A DNA stretch of 64,000 nucleotides, taken from contig DASTBV010000129.1 in assembly GCA_035711805.1 (NCBI GenBank), positions 1 through 64,000 of the forward strand, written 5' to 3'. The DNA comes from Gp6-AA40 sp035711805. Its GTDB lineage: Bacteria > Acidobacteriota > Vicinamibacteria > Vicinamibacterales > UBA2999. The stretch's first letter is position 1. Each line of letters begins with the position of its first letter. The notes below the pieces were generated by a model that made no database searches, was not told the DNA's origin, and worked only from the letters and a program-made list of their open reading frames with translations. This document shows, piece after piece, positions 32,257 to 40,078 of this stretch. Made by a program: the position numbers and the translations under genes.

Positions 32257-32828
32257 TTACGCTGGGCCGTACGCTCGGCTTCTCCTTTGCGGCGGGGGTC
32301 AACCTGTACGCGACCGTGGCCATCCTTGGACTGGCGTCACGCTACGGCTGGGTCAGTCTGCCGCCGCAGTTCCAGGCCTTCAACAACGACATCGTCATCG
32401 GGGCGGCCGTGGTGATGTACCTGATCGAGTTCTTTGCCGACAAGATCCCGTACGTCGATTCGCTGTGGGACGTGATCCACACGGCGATTCGTCCCGTCGG
32501 CGGAGCCTTGATCGCAGTGACGACACTCGGCGAGGCGTCACCGACCGTCGAAGGCCTCGTTGCCCTCCTTGGAGGCACTGTGGCCGCTGGCAGCCACCTG
32601 ACGAAGACAAGCACGCGTGCCGCCGCCAATGCCAGTCCCGAACCGTTCTCCAACTGGTTTCTGAGCATCGGCGAGGACCTGTTCGTTGTCGGCCTCGGGT
32701 TTCTTGCCCTCAAGTACCCCGTTGCTGCGCTTGTGGTCGCGGCGGTCCTGCTCATCCTGATCGTCGTGTTTGCGGCGGTAATCATCAGGAAAGTGCGCGC
32801 GTGGTTCAGGCGCCGGGCTCCCGCCTGA
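32247..32828 (+). CDS. DUF4126 membrane protein
   Basis: A 193-aa protein with several hydrophobic segments: FSFAAGVNLYATVAILGLA, NNDIVIGAAVVMYLIEFFAD, ALIAVTTLGE and an end segment AVLLILIVVFAAVIIRKV. DKIPYVDSLWDVIHTAIRP is the typical DUF4126 signature. Function of the family is unknown. It is translationally coupled to plsC by an overlapping ATG, which may hint at a lipid-related role. Confidence 0.8.
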   Translation: MDLITLGRTLGFSFAAGVNLYATVAILGLASRYGWVSLPPQFQAFNNDIVIGAAVVMYLIEFFADKIPYVDSLWDVIHTAIRPVGGALIAVTTLGEASPTVEGLVALLGGTVAAGSHLTKTSTRAAANASPEPFSNWFLSIGEDLFVVGLGFLALKYPVAALVVAAVLLILIVVFAAVIIRKVRAWFRRRAPA

Positions 32829-32865
32829 TTGAGCTACACTTTCGGGGCCAGCCGCCCGTCGACGC

Positions 32866-32912
32866 GTAGTGTCCGCGTTCAGGACCTGTAGTGTCCGCCT
32901 TCAGCCGGACCC
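32866..32912 (+). repeat. Two tandem copies of the GTAGTGTCCGCC element
   Basis: GTAGTGTCCGCGTTCAGGACC (32866-32886) and GTAGTGTCCGCCTTCAGCCGGACCC (32888-32912). They end 7 bp before the VWA protein start. The first copy has a reduced palindrome. Confidence 0.8.
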
Positions 32913-32919
32913 ACTGTTT

Positions 32920-34968
32920 ATGCGTACTCGACTTACCCTCGCCGTCTCTCTCACAGTCGTTACCGCGCTGACGGCCCAGGCTCCCCAGAACCAGCCGACG
33001 TTCCGTTCCGGCGCGAACTACGTGCGCGTCGACATGTACGCCACACGCGACGGCAACTCCGTCAACGACCTGACAGCCGCGGACATCGAGGTTCTCGAAG
33101 ACGGCGTGCCGCAGAAGGTCGAGGACTTCGAACACGTGGTGGTACGGTCGGCCACCACCTCCGCCACGCGGGCCGGAGTAGACGGACTCCGCGGCAGCCG
33201 TGAAGCCGCCGGCGATCCCCGGGCACGCGTGTTCGTGATCTTTCTCGATACCTACCACACGCAGCTCGAAGGTTCCGCGATCATGCGGAAACCGCTGGTG
33301 GCGTTTCTGGACCGGGTGCTCGGACCTGACGATCTGGTCGCGCTGATGACCCCTGAAATGGCGGGCAGCGATATCGCTCTCGGCAGAAAGACCGACGTCA
33401 TCGAAAAGATCGTCAGCGAGGAGTGGTGGGGACGACGAGGGCGTGTGGCGGATCAGGATCAGAAAGAGCTGCTCTATGAGCGATGCCTTATAAGGGGCGC
33501 ACAGACCCCAGCGGACCTTGACAGACTCCGGCGGCGGCTGGCGGAGGTGGTCGCAAGGCGTCGCGAAAAGCTGACGCTGGACGCGCTTGAAGACCTGATG
33601 ACTCATCTCAGCGGTTTGCGTGACGAGCGCAAGGCTGTCGTGCTGGTTACTGAGGGTTGGTTGTTATACGAGCCCAATCCAGAGCTGGTCCAGCTACCTT
33701 CCGGCTCCGGCCCGGTTCTGCCTCCGATTTTCGAGCCGCCGGTCAAGCCTCCTTCGCAGACGGGCCCGTTCACCAACTCGGAAGAGCGTGACTGTGAGGC
33801 CGACATCCGTGCGTTGGCGATGGTCCATCATGACCTCCGGTTTCGGGACATCACAGACGAAGCCAATCGCGGCAACGTGACGTTTTACCCCGTCTATGCG
33901 CGCGGACTGGTGTCCTTCGACGCACCGATCGGCCCTGATAAGCCCCCGTCGCTGTTCGACGATGCGCGCAATTTGCGGACGCGGCACGAGCACATGCGAA
34001 CCCTGGCCGTCGAGACCGACGGTGAAGCCATCATCAACACCAATTTCATCGCGCAGGGGCTGAAACGAATCGCCGACGATCTCTCCTCGTATTACCTGTT
34101 CGGGTACTACTCGACGAACAACAAGCTCGATGGCCGCTACCGCTCGATTACCGTGCGGGTCAGGCAGCCTGGGGTGCGCGTTCGCGCCCGGCGCGGGTAC
34201 CGTGCCCGGACGGCCGCGCAGGTGGCAGCTGCCGCGGCTGCGACAGTCATCGATCCGTCCACCACAGCGGTTACGAACGCGCTGAACTCGGTGGCTGCGA
34301 CGAATGCACGATCGACGTTCCGGGTCAGACCCGCAGCCTGGATGCGTTCCGAAAACGGTGCGGCCGGGGCGACGGTGTGGGTTGTCGGCGAGCTGGATTT
34401 CCGGACGCGCCGCGAGCCGGCATGGGTCGGAGGCGCCCGCGCCGAGGTGTTATTGCTCGGCGCCGATGGCAGTCAGCTCGCCTCGACCGAGGCTGAACTT
34501 CCAGCCGGTCAGGGGGCGTTCAGCATTCGCGTACCGTCGAACGGCCGTCTCGCGGCTGGCGACTACGCTGTCCGCGTACGCCTGCGCGGTCGCGATGCTG
34601 ATGCGAGCGATACCGCCAGGGTGATCATCCCGGAGCGTCCGTCCGCAGTCGGAGAGGCGGCGCTGTGGCGACGCGGCCCATCGACCGGTCCACAATACGT
34701 GCGGACCGCGGATCCGCGCTTCCAGCGCAGCGATCGGATGCGTCTCGAGTTTGCGAGCGATACTGCCGGTGCGACGGCGCGGCTGCTCGACCGTGTGGGC
34801 AAAGCGATCCAGGTGCCTGTGCAGGTGAGCGAGCGCGTCGACGCCGCGGAGGGGGTGCGGTGGATCGTCGCCGATGTCACGCTCGCGCCGCTTGCACCGG
34901 GCGACTACGCGGTTGAAATCACGGCCGGCGGCGATTCGCAGGTCACCGGCTTCCGAATCGTTCCCTAA
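32920..34968 (+). CDS. Secreted VWFA-related protein (long form)
   Basis: A 682-aa protein with a signal peptide (LTLAVSLTVVTALTAQ). TFRSGANYVRVDMYATRDGN and DIEVLEDGVPQKVEDFEHV match the Acidobacteria VWFA-related family. The A-domain strand is RVFVIFLDTYHTQLEG, where the DxSxS metal site is altered to D-T-Y-H-T. ISSYYLFGYYSTNNKLDGRYR lies at the end of the A domain. The C-terminal 230 residues have Ala-rich and beta-rich segments with no anchor. Two repeat elements lie just upstream of the ATG. Ligand unknown. Confidence 0.8.
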   Translation: MRTRLTLAVSLTVVTALTAQAPQNQPTFRSGANYVRVDMYATRDGNSVNDLTAADIEVLEDGVPQKVEDFEHVVVRSATTSATRAGVDGLRGSREAAGDPRARVFVIFLDTYHTQLEGSAIMRKPLVAFLDRVLGPDDLVALMTPEMAGSDIALGRKTDVIEKIVSEEWWGRRGRVADQDQKELLYERCLIRGAQTPADLDRLRRRLAEVVARRREKLTLDALEDLMTHLSGLRDERKAVVLVTEGWLLYEPNPELVQLPSGSGPVLPPIFEPPVKPPSQTGPFTNSEERDCEADIRALAMVHHDLRFRDITDEANRGNVTFYPVYARGLVSFDAPIGPDKPPSLFDDARNLRTRHEHMRTLAVETDGEAIINTNFIAQGLKRIADDLSSYYLFGYYSTNNKLDGRYRSITVRVRQPGVRVRARRGYRARTAAQVAAAAAATVIDPSTTAVTNALNSVAATNARSTFRVRPAAWMRSENGAAGATVWVVGELDFRTRREPAWVGGARAEVLLLGADGSQLASTEAELPAGQGAFSIRVPSNGRLAAGDYAVRVRLRGRDADASDTARVIIPERPSAVGEAALWRRGPSTGPQYVRTADPRFQRSDRMRLEFASDTAGATARLLDRVGKAIQVPVQVSERVDAAEGVRWIVADVTLAPLAPGDYAVEITAGGDSQVTGFRIVP

Positions 34969-34975
34969 ATTCGCC

Positions 34976-36115
34976 TTAATCGCCGACCGTAAACGTCAGC
35001 GTCCACGGTTTGACCGCGGCTCCGTCGAACGCCTTGATCGTATCAAGCACATCGACCTGCACCCGGCCAGCTTCGAGCGGGGCGGAGAAACGCAGTGTGA
35101 GGGCGCGCGTGCCGGCATCATAGGTCGTCTGGAACGTTGGCGGCTTCACGTTTGAGCCGGGATAGCTGACGCGAATGGCGCCCGGGAAGGTTTTCGGATC
35201 GAGCCCGCGAGAGAACTGAATCCGCACGACGCTGGTCGCGCCGACGTCTTCCTCATCAGGAGTCGGCGACGAGAAGACCACCTCGAGGGCGGGGAGCACG
35301 GGTGGAGGAGCCGCCGGCTCGTCCGCTTCGCGAATCGCCTGAGGCGCTTTTGCCGCGGTCAGCTGGGTCGCGTCGATTCTTACGAGTCCGCGTTCGTAGG
35401 CGACCACTCCGGTGACTTCCAGCCATTGGTCGGTATCGAACCGGCGATCGATATCCAGATCGAAGCCCCGGCCGCGCGGCTGGAGTCCGCTGACCCACGT
35501 TGCCCCTTCGGCGCCACGGATGACGAAGTCGTAGCGGCTCTTTCCTGGTGCGCCGGGAAGGTCGCCGAACAGGTTCCTGCCGCGGAAGTTTCCGGTGACC
35601 GTCACCTTCTGTCCCTCGTAGCGCCACGGTTCCAGCGCCAGCGCGCGGATCGTCGTCGATGGCGGCGGTGCCGCCTCGCCGACGGCCGTGACGCGAACCA
35701 GAAGCTCCTCACCGGGCCTGGGCCATCGGGAGGCGTCCCGCGTCTCGACGTCCGGGACGCGTGGATCGCCAGGGTCCAGACGTCCGACGTCGATCAGCTG
35801 GCCGCGGACTTCCACCCCCCCGGACGGCGTCCGGACGCCGCTGTCGAGAATCACGCGCATGTTTCCGTCCCCGGCGTCGAGAGAGAACCGGCCTCCTTCT
35901 TCCTTGAACTCGCCGCGCAGCAGCACGTTCTGCAGATGGAAGAAACCGGGGAACTGACGCAGTGCGGCGATCGTCGTAAGCCGGCGAGACGGCGGCTGCG
36001 CCACACTGAGGGCGGGTGCGGCGAGCACCAGCGCCGCGACGGCGGCGGCGACTGTGGGTCGAAGTCTGTGGAGTGCGTCCACAACCAATTCTAAAACTTT
36101 GCAGTACCATTTCAT
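34976..36115 (-). CDS. Secreted OB-fold/Ig-like-domain protein
   Basis: A 379-aa protein with a signal peptide (VAAAVAALVLAAPALSVAQ). Two beta-rich, OB-like domains follow: GGRFSLDAGDGNMRVILDSG and VTVTGNFRGRNLFGDLPG with LEVTGVVAYERGLVRIDA. The C-terminal 95 residues (VVFSSPTPDEEDVGATSVV, RIQFSRGLDPKTF) look like a bacterial Ig-like (Big_5) domain. No enzyme motif. Its start lies 3 bp from the rex GTG on the other strand, so both are likely under shared control. Function unknown. Confidence 0.65.
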   Translation of the reverse strand: MKWYCKVLELVVDALHRLRPTVAAAVAALVLAAPALSVAQPPSRRLTTIAALRQFPGFFHLQNVLLRGEFKEEGGRFSLDAGDGNMRVILDSGVRTPSGGVEVRGQLIDVGRLDPGDPRVPDVETRDASRWPRPGEELLVRVTAVGEAAPPPSTTIRALALEPWRYEGQKVTVTGNFRGRNLFGDLPGAPGKSRYDFVIRGAEGATWVSGLQPRGRGFDLDIDRRFDTDQWLEVTGVVAYERGLVRIDATQLTAAKAPQAIREADEPAAPPPVLPALEVVFSSPTPDEEDVGATSVVRIQFSRGLDPKTFPGAIRVSYPGSNVKPPTFQTTYDAGTRALTLRFSAPLEAGRVQVDVLDTIKAFDGAAVKPWTLTFTVGD

Positions 36116-36136
36116 CTTGTGAATCGATCGAACAAG
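36116..36136. promoter_or_regulatory. Candidate Rex-like operator over the rex start codon
   Basis: CTTGTGAATCGATCGAACAAG has outer arms CTTGT/ACAAG and contains TTGTGAA, the left half of the Rex consensus TTGTGAA-N4-TTCACAA, but the right half (GAACAA) is imperfect and the spacing differs by one. It overlaps the rex GTG at 36119. Confidence 0.3.
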
Positions 36137-36787
36137 CGGCGTCAGGCCCCCGACCAGGTGTCGGAACTGACTACGAACCGCCTGTCGGTGTACTTGCGCT
36201 GCCTGAACGAGCTCGATGCGGCCGGGACCCAGACCATCTCATCGCAGGCGCTGGCCGAGCAGTTCCATCTCAACGCCGCCCAGATTCGGAAGGATCTTGC
36301 GTACTTCGGCGAGTTCGGCGTCCGCGGCGTCGGCTATTACGTGAAGGACCTGCGGCGTCATCTCCGGCAGATCCTCGGCCTGGATCGACACCTGCGCGTG
36401 GCGATCATGGGCGCCGGCAACCTCGGACTGGCGCTGGCGGACTATCCAGGGTTCAGACAGGAAGGATTCGAAATCGCCGCGCTCTTCGACGCCGCGAACG
36501 AGAAGATCGGCCACGAGTCGAGGAGCGGCGTTCCAATCTACGACATCCGGGAGCTGAAGCGTGTCGCCAGGAAGGAACGGCTCGACATCGCCGTCATCGC
36601 GGTCCCCGCGCCGCATGCGCAGCCCGTTGTCGAGCAGGTCATAGCCGCAGGTATCAAGGCCATCTTGAACTTCTCGCCGGGCGCTCTCAAGGTCCCCGGC
36701 GACGTCAAGCTGAAAAGCGTCGATCTGACGGTTTCGCTCGAAAGTCTTTCGTTCTATCTGGCGCAGGGGGAGGCGAGTGGCAGCTAA
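36119..36787 (+). CDS. rex: Redox-sensing transcriptional repressor Rex
   Basis: Rex senses the NADH/NAD+ ratio and represses fermentation or respiration genes when NADH is low. The 222-aa protein has a winged helix (RLSVYLRCLNELDAAG, HLNAAQIRKDLAYFGEFGVR) and a Rossmann domain with MGAGNLGLALADYPGF, GVPIYDI, VIAVPAPHAQPVVEQ and GIKAILNFSPG. A GTG start is used; it lies 3 bp from the start of the divergent gene. The end overlaps moaC by 11 bp. Confidence 0.93.
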   Translation: MNRSNKRRQAPDQVSELTTNRLSVYLRCLNELDAAGTQTISSQALAEQFHLNAAQIRKDLAYFGEFGVRGVGYYVKDLRRHLRQILGLDRHLRVAIMGAGNLGLALADYPGFRQEGFEIAALFDAANEKIGHESRSGVPIYDIRELKRVARKERLDIAVIAVPAPHAQPVVEQVIAAGIKAILNFSPGALKVPGDVKLKSVDLTVSLESLSFYLAQGEASGS

Positions 36788-37310
36788 GCTCTCTCACGTC
36801 GACGCCCGCGGCAAGGCGCGCATGGTTGACGTGGGCGACAAGGCCGTCACGGCAAGGGAAGCGGCCGCCCGCGGCGAAATCCTGATGAGCAGTGCCGCCC
36901 TTCGTGTCATCCGCCGCGGCGCGGTCGCCAAGGGCGACCCGCTGCAGACGGCGCGCCTCGCCGGCGTGATGGCCGCCAAGCAGACATCGGCGCTGATTCC
37001 GTTGTGTCACCCGCTGCAGCTGTCGCATGTGGACGTCGATCTGACGCCGACGCGGCGCGGGTATCGAATCGACGCGCGTGTGCGGACGAAAGGACAGACG
37101 GGGGTCGAGATGGAAGCGCTCACGGCTGTCGCCGTCGCGGCGTTGACCGTCTACGACATGGTCAAAGCGGTTGACAAGTCGATGGTCATTACCGGCATTT
37201 ACCTCGTCGAAAAAACCGGCGGCCGTTCCGGCACGTATCGAGCAGCAAAGGCGGACCTCACAAGGTCCGCCCCACGTGGCGGTAGGCCCGGCCGTGCCAA
37301 GCGCGCGTGA
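36777..37310 (+). CDS. moaC: Cyclic pyranopterin monophosphate synthase MoaC
   Basis: Second step of molybdenum-cofactor biosynthesis. The 177-aa protein shows LSHVDARGKARMVDV, ILMSSAALRVIRRG, ALIPLCHPLQLSHVDVDL and GVEMEALTAVAVAALTVYDM, followed by VDKSMVITGIYLVEKTGGRSG; these are the family signatures with the catalytic Lys/His region. The GTG at 36777 has GGGGGAGG upstream. A basic C-terminal tail (about residues 160-177) extends past the usual end. Overlaps the downstream MFS gene by 4 bp. Confidence 0.93.
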   Translation: MAAKLSHVDARGKARMVDVGDKAVTAREAAARGEILMSSAALRVIRRGAVAKGDPLQTARLAGVMAAKQTSALIPLCHPLQLSHVDVDLTPTRRGYRIDARVRTKGQTGVEMEALTAVAVAALTVYDMVKAVDKSMVITGIYLVEKTGGRSGTYRAAKADLTRSAPRGGRPGRAKRA

Positions 37311-38494
37311 GTGAGGCTCCGCGCGGCCAGGCGTACTACCGCCTGGCCGTCATTCTCGGCGCGCTGACGGCCATGGGGCCACTGGCCATCGATATGTACC
37401 TGCCAGCGCTCCCGACCATCGCGCGGGAGATGGCAAGCTCGACCGGCTCGGTTCAGGTCAGCCTGGCCGTGTACTTCATCGGCATCGCGTGCGGGCAGGC
37501 GTTCTATGGCCCGATCTCGGATCGGTGGGGGCGGAAGCGGGCGTTGTACTTTGGCCTGACCCTCTTCTCGGTCTCGTCCGTCGGCTGTGCGATGGCCCGC
37601 GACGTCACGGCCCTCATTGCACTAAGGTTCATGCAGGCACTCGGCGGCTGCGCGCCGCTCGTCGTTCCGCGCGCCGTCGTTCGCGACTACTTCGATCAGC
37701 GCGGATCGGTGCGGATGCTCTCGGTGCTGATGCTGGTGATGGGCCTCGCGCCGATTCTGGCGCCGCTCGTCGGCGGCCAGCTGCTCGTCAACTTCGGCTG
37801 GCGCTCCGTCTTCTGGCTCCTCGCCGCGTATGGCGCTTTCTGGCTGGTGATCGTCGCCGCGTTTCTGCACGAGAGTCTGCCTCCGGCACGGCGCCGCCGC
37901 CAGCGTGCTGCTGATGTCGTTGCGACGTATCTGGGATTACTGCGCGATCGTACCTACATCGGCTATGTCCTGACCGGTGCGCTGATCTTTGCGGGTCTGC
38001 TCGCCTACATCTCCGGGTCGCCGTTCGTCTTCATCGAGCTGTTCGGGGTGCCGCCCGAACAGTACGGTCTGTTTTTTGGCGTCAACGCCATCGGCATCAT
38101 CATCGCATCGCAGGTGAACCGGTGGCTGGCCAACAAATACGATGCGCGGCACATCATCAGCGCCGTGCTGCCGGTGTCGGTCACGGCAGGGGCGGTGCTG
38201 CTGATCGACGCCGCAACGGGGTTCGGAGGATTCCCCGGCATCCTGGTGCCGCTGTTCTTCTACATCGCGACGCACGGCTTCATCATGCCGAACACCACCG
38301 CGCTGGCGATGGCACCGCACGGAGCGGTCGCCGGCAGCGCCTCGGCGCTTCTCGGTACCGTGCAGTTCGTGCTCGGAGCGTCGGCCGGTGCGCTTCTGGG
38401 CGCGCTGGGCAACGGCACGGCCGTGCCGCTGGCGGCCGTCGTCGCCGGCTGCGCTGCACTCGCCTTCGTGACGTATCAGGCGCTGCCGCGCTGA
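37307..38494 (+). CDS. bcr: Bcr/CflA-family multidrug efflux transporter
   Basis: A 395-aa MFS H+ antiporter with 12 predicted membrane segments. LTAMGPLAIDMYLPALPTIA is the Bcr/CflA N-terminal signature, GPISDRWGRKRALYFGL is MFS motif A, and RFMQALGGCAPLVVPRAVVRD is another family hallmark. Drug export (for example bicyclomycin) is a family attribution, not shown. The GTG start overlaps the moaC stop, giving an unusual rex-moaC-bcr coupled chain. Confidence 0.9.
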   Translation: MSEAPRGQAYYRLAVILGALTAMGPLAIDMYLPALPTIAREMASSTGSVQVSLAVYFIGIACGQAFYGPISDRWGRKRALYFGLTLFSVSSVGCAMARDVTALIALRFMQALGGCAPLVVPRAVVRDYFDQRGSVRMLSVLMLVMGLAPILAPLVGGQLLVNFGWRSVFWLLAAYGAFWLVIVAAFLHESLPPARRRRQRAADVVATYLGLLRDRTYIGYVLTGALIFAGLLAYISGSPFVFIELFGVPPEQYGLFFGVNAIGIIIASQVNRWLANKYDARHIISAVLPVSVTAGAVLLIDAATGFGGFPGILVPLFFYIATHGFIMPNTTALAMAPHGAVAGSASALLGTVQFVLGASAGALLGALGNGTAVPLAAVVAGCAALAFVTYQALPR

Positions 38495-38514
38495 TATACT
38501 CCCCGCCCTGAGCC

Positions 38515-38615
38515 GTTCGAATCGTTCGGATCGTTCGAATCGTTCGGAGCGTTCGAAACGTTCGGAGCGTTCGAACGTTCGGAGCGTTCGAAACGTTCGA
38601 AACGTTCGCGTTCGC
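38515..38615. repeat. 9-bp tandem array GTTCGAATC/GTTCGGAGC
   Basis: Ten consecutive units of GTTCG(A/G)A(T/G/A)C, one shortened to 8 bp (38569-38576), followed by two GTTCGC. AA and GA variants alternate through most of the array. It lies 26 bp upstream of the next ATG and 20 bp after the bcr stop. GTTCGAAC/CGTTCGAA cores are palindromic, so each unit could be a protein-binding half-site, or the block may be a hairpin. Confidence 0.92.
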
Positions 38616-38640
38616 GACGACCTCGGAGAGGACCTGTGGC

Positions 38641-40011
38641 ATGAAGACCGTAGATGTGGGCGCGGCCATCGACGAAGGACGCTGGACCGGCTATCAGAAG
38701 CTCCTGATTTTTGGCACGGCACTGACGATCATTCTGGACGGTGTCGATAATCAGCTCCTGCCGAACGCGGTGACAACGCTGATGGCGGAATGGAACCGCC
38801 CACGCGGCGATTTCATCGGGGCGCTGTCCTACGGGCCATTCGGCATGATGATCGGGGGGCTGGCCGGCGGCATCATCGGCGACCGCTTCGGGCGGCGCAC
38901 GGCGCTGCTCGGCAGCGTGCTCAGCTTTGCGGTGCTCACGTTCGCGATTGCATTCGCGACGTCAATCGAAATGCTCAGCGCGCTCCGCTTTCTCGCCGGC
39001 GTCGGACTCGGCGGCGCGATGCCCAACGCCGCAACCCTCGCGTCCGAGTACGTCCCGCGGAAGCAGCGCCCGTTCGCGGTGACGCTCACGATCGTCTGCA
39101 TTCCATTGGGTGGCGTCCTCGCCGCCGAACTAGCCGCGCGGATCATTCCGTCGTACGGCTGGCAGGCACTTTTCATCGCGGGCGGCCTTGTGCCAATCGT
39201 GCTCGCGGTGGCCCTGTGGAACGTGCTGCCGGAGTCGCCGCGGTACCTCGCCCGCCATCGCGAGCGTTGGCCGGAGCTGACCAAGACGATGCGCCGGATG
39301 GGCCACACCCTGCCGGACGACGTCGAATACGTGGAGGCGGCCACGGCGGGCGTGCCGAAAGGCAAGGTCAGCATCGGCACGCTGTTCGGTCCCCACTATC
39401 TGCGTGACACGCTGGCGTTGAGTGCGTCGTTCTTCTTCTGCCTTCTCGTCAACTATCTCGTCATCCTGCTGCTGCCCGTGGTGCTGCAGTCCCCCGGCAA
39501 CGACTTCTCGCAGCCCGAAGCCAGCCGTGCGCTTCGCGACTCGAACTTCGGCGGCGTCGCGGGTGCCATCTTCGGCGCGATGCTCATTCAGCGGTTCGGT
39601 TCGCGCGTGACGATGCTCGGCATGTCGGCGCTGGCGGTGGTCTGCGGGTTCATCCTGGCTGGTGCCGACATCAGCCCGCAGAACGGGGTGTTCCTGATGG
39701 GCATGTTCATCCTGACGGGCGGCCTGCTCAATGCCGTGCAGACGACGATGTATGCGCTGGCCGCGCACGTCTTTCCAACCGAGGTCCGCAGTACGGGTGT
39801 CGGTTTTGCCGTTGCGGTTGGCCGCGTCGGCAATGTGCTCGCAGCAACGGTTGCCAACGAGGCATTCAGTCGCGGCGGCAACGCCGGCTATTTCGGCTCG
39901 TGGTCGGCGTTGATGGGCATTGTGTTCGTTGCGCTGGCGCTCGTCAGCCGCCACGTGCCTCGGAGCTCGCAGGTCGCCGAGCCGCGCGCGGGCGCGCCCG
40001 CAGGCCGCTGA
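38641..40011 (+). CDS. MFS transporter, aromatic-acid:H+ symporter (AAHS)-like
   Basis: A 456-aa carrier with about 12 membrane segments. GTALTIILDGVDNQLLPNAV is the first-helix signature with the acidic residue, GGIIGDRFGRRTALLGS is motif A, and LRFLAGVGLGGAMPNAATLASEY is motif B of the AAHS and sugar-porter groups. LPESPRYLARHRER follows helix 6. The substrate is probably an organic acid. A GAGAGG lies upstream of the ATG. No catabolic gene adjoins it. Confidence 0.82.
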   Translation: MKTVDVGAAIDEGRWTGYQKLLIFGTALTIILDGVDNQLLPNAVTTLMAEWNRPRGDFIGALSYGPFGMMIGGLAGGIIGDRFGRRTALLGSVLSFAVLTFAIAFATSIEMLSALRFLAGVGLGGAMPNAATLASEYVPRKQRPFAVTLTIVCIPLGGVLAAELAARIIPSYGWQALFIAGGLVPIVLAVALWNVLPESPRYLARHRERWPELTKTMRRMGHTLPDDVEYVEAATAGVPKGKVSIGTLFGPHYLRDTLALSASFFFCLLVNYLVILLLPVVLQSPGNDFSQPEASRALRDSNFGGVAGAIFGAMLIQRFGSRVTMLGMSALAVVCGFILAGADISPQNGVFLMGMFILTGGLLNAVQTTMYALAAHVFPTEVRSTGVGFAVAVGRVGNVLAATVANEAFSRGGNAGYFGSWSALMGIVFVALALVSRHVPRSSQVAEPRAGAPAGR

Positions 40012-40048
40012 AAAGACATGCACCGACCCCATTCGAGGTCGGTGCATG
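40009..40048 (-). terminator. Hairpin terminator for the DUF2950 gene
   Basis: CATGCACCGACC and GGTCGGTGCATG form a 12-bp perfect stem (8-nt loop) followed on the minus strand by TCTTTT. It also closes the MFS gene on the plus strand but lacks a T-run there. Confidence 0.8.
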
Positions 40049-40078
40049 GTGGAATCCGGTCGAAAGCGTCACGCCACG

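Noticed and set aside
38515..38615. CRISPR array
   Set aside because: Units are 9 bp without unique spacers, and there are no cas genes.
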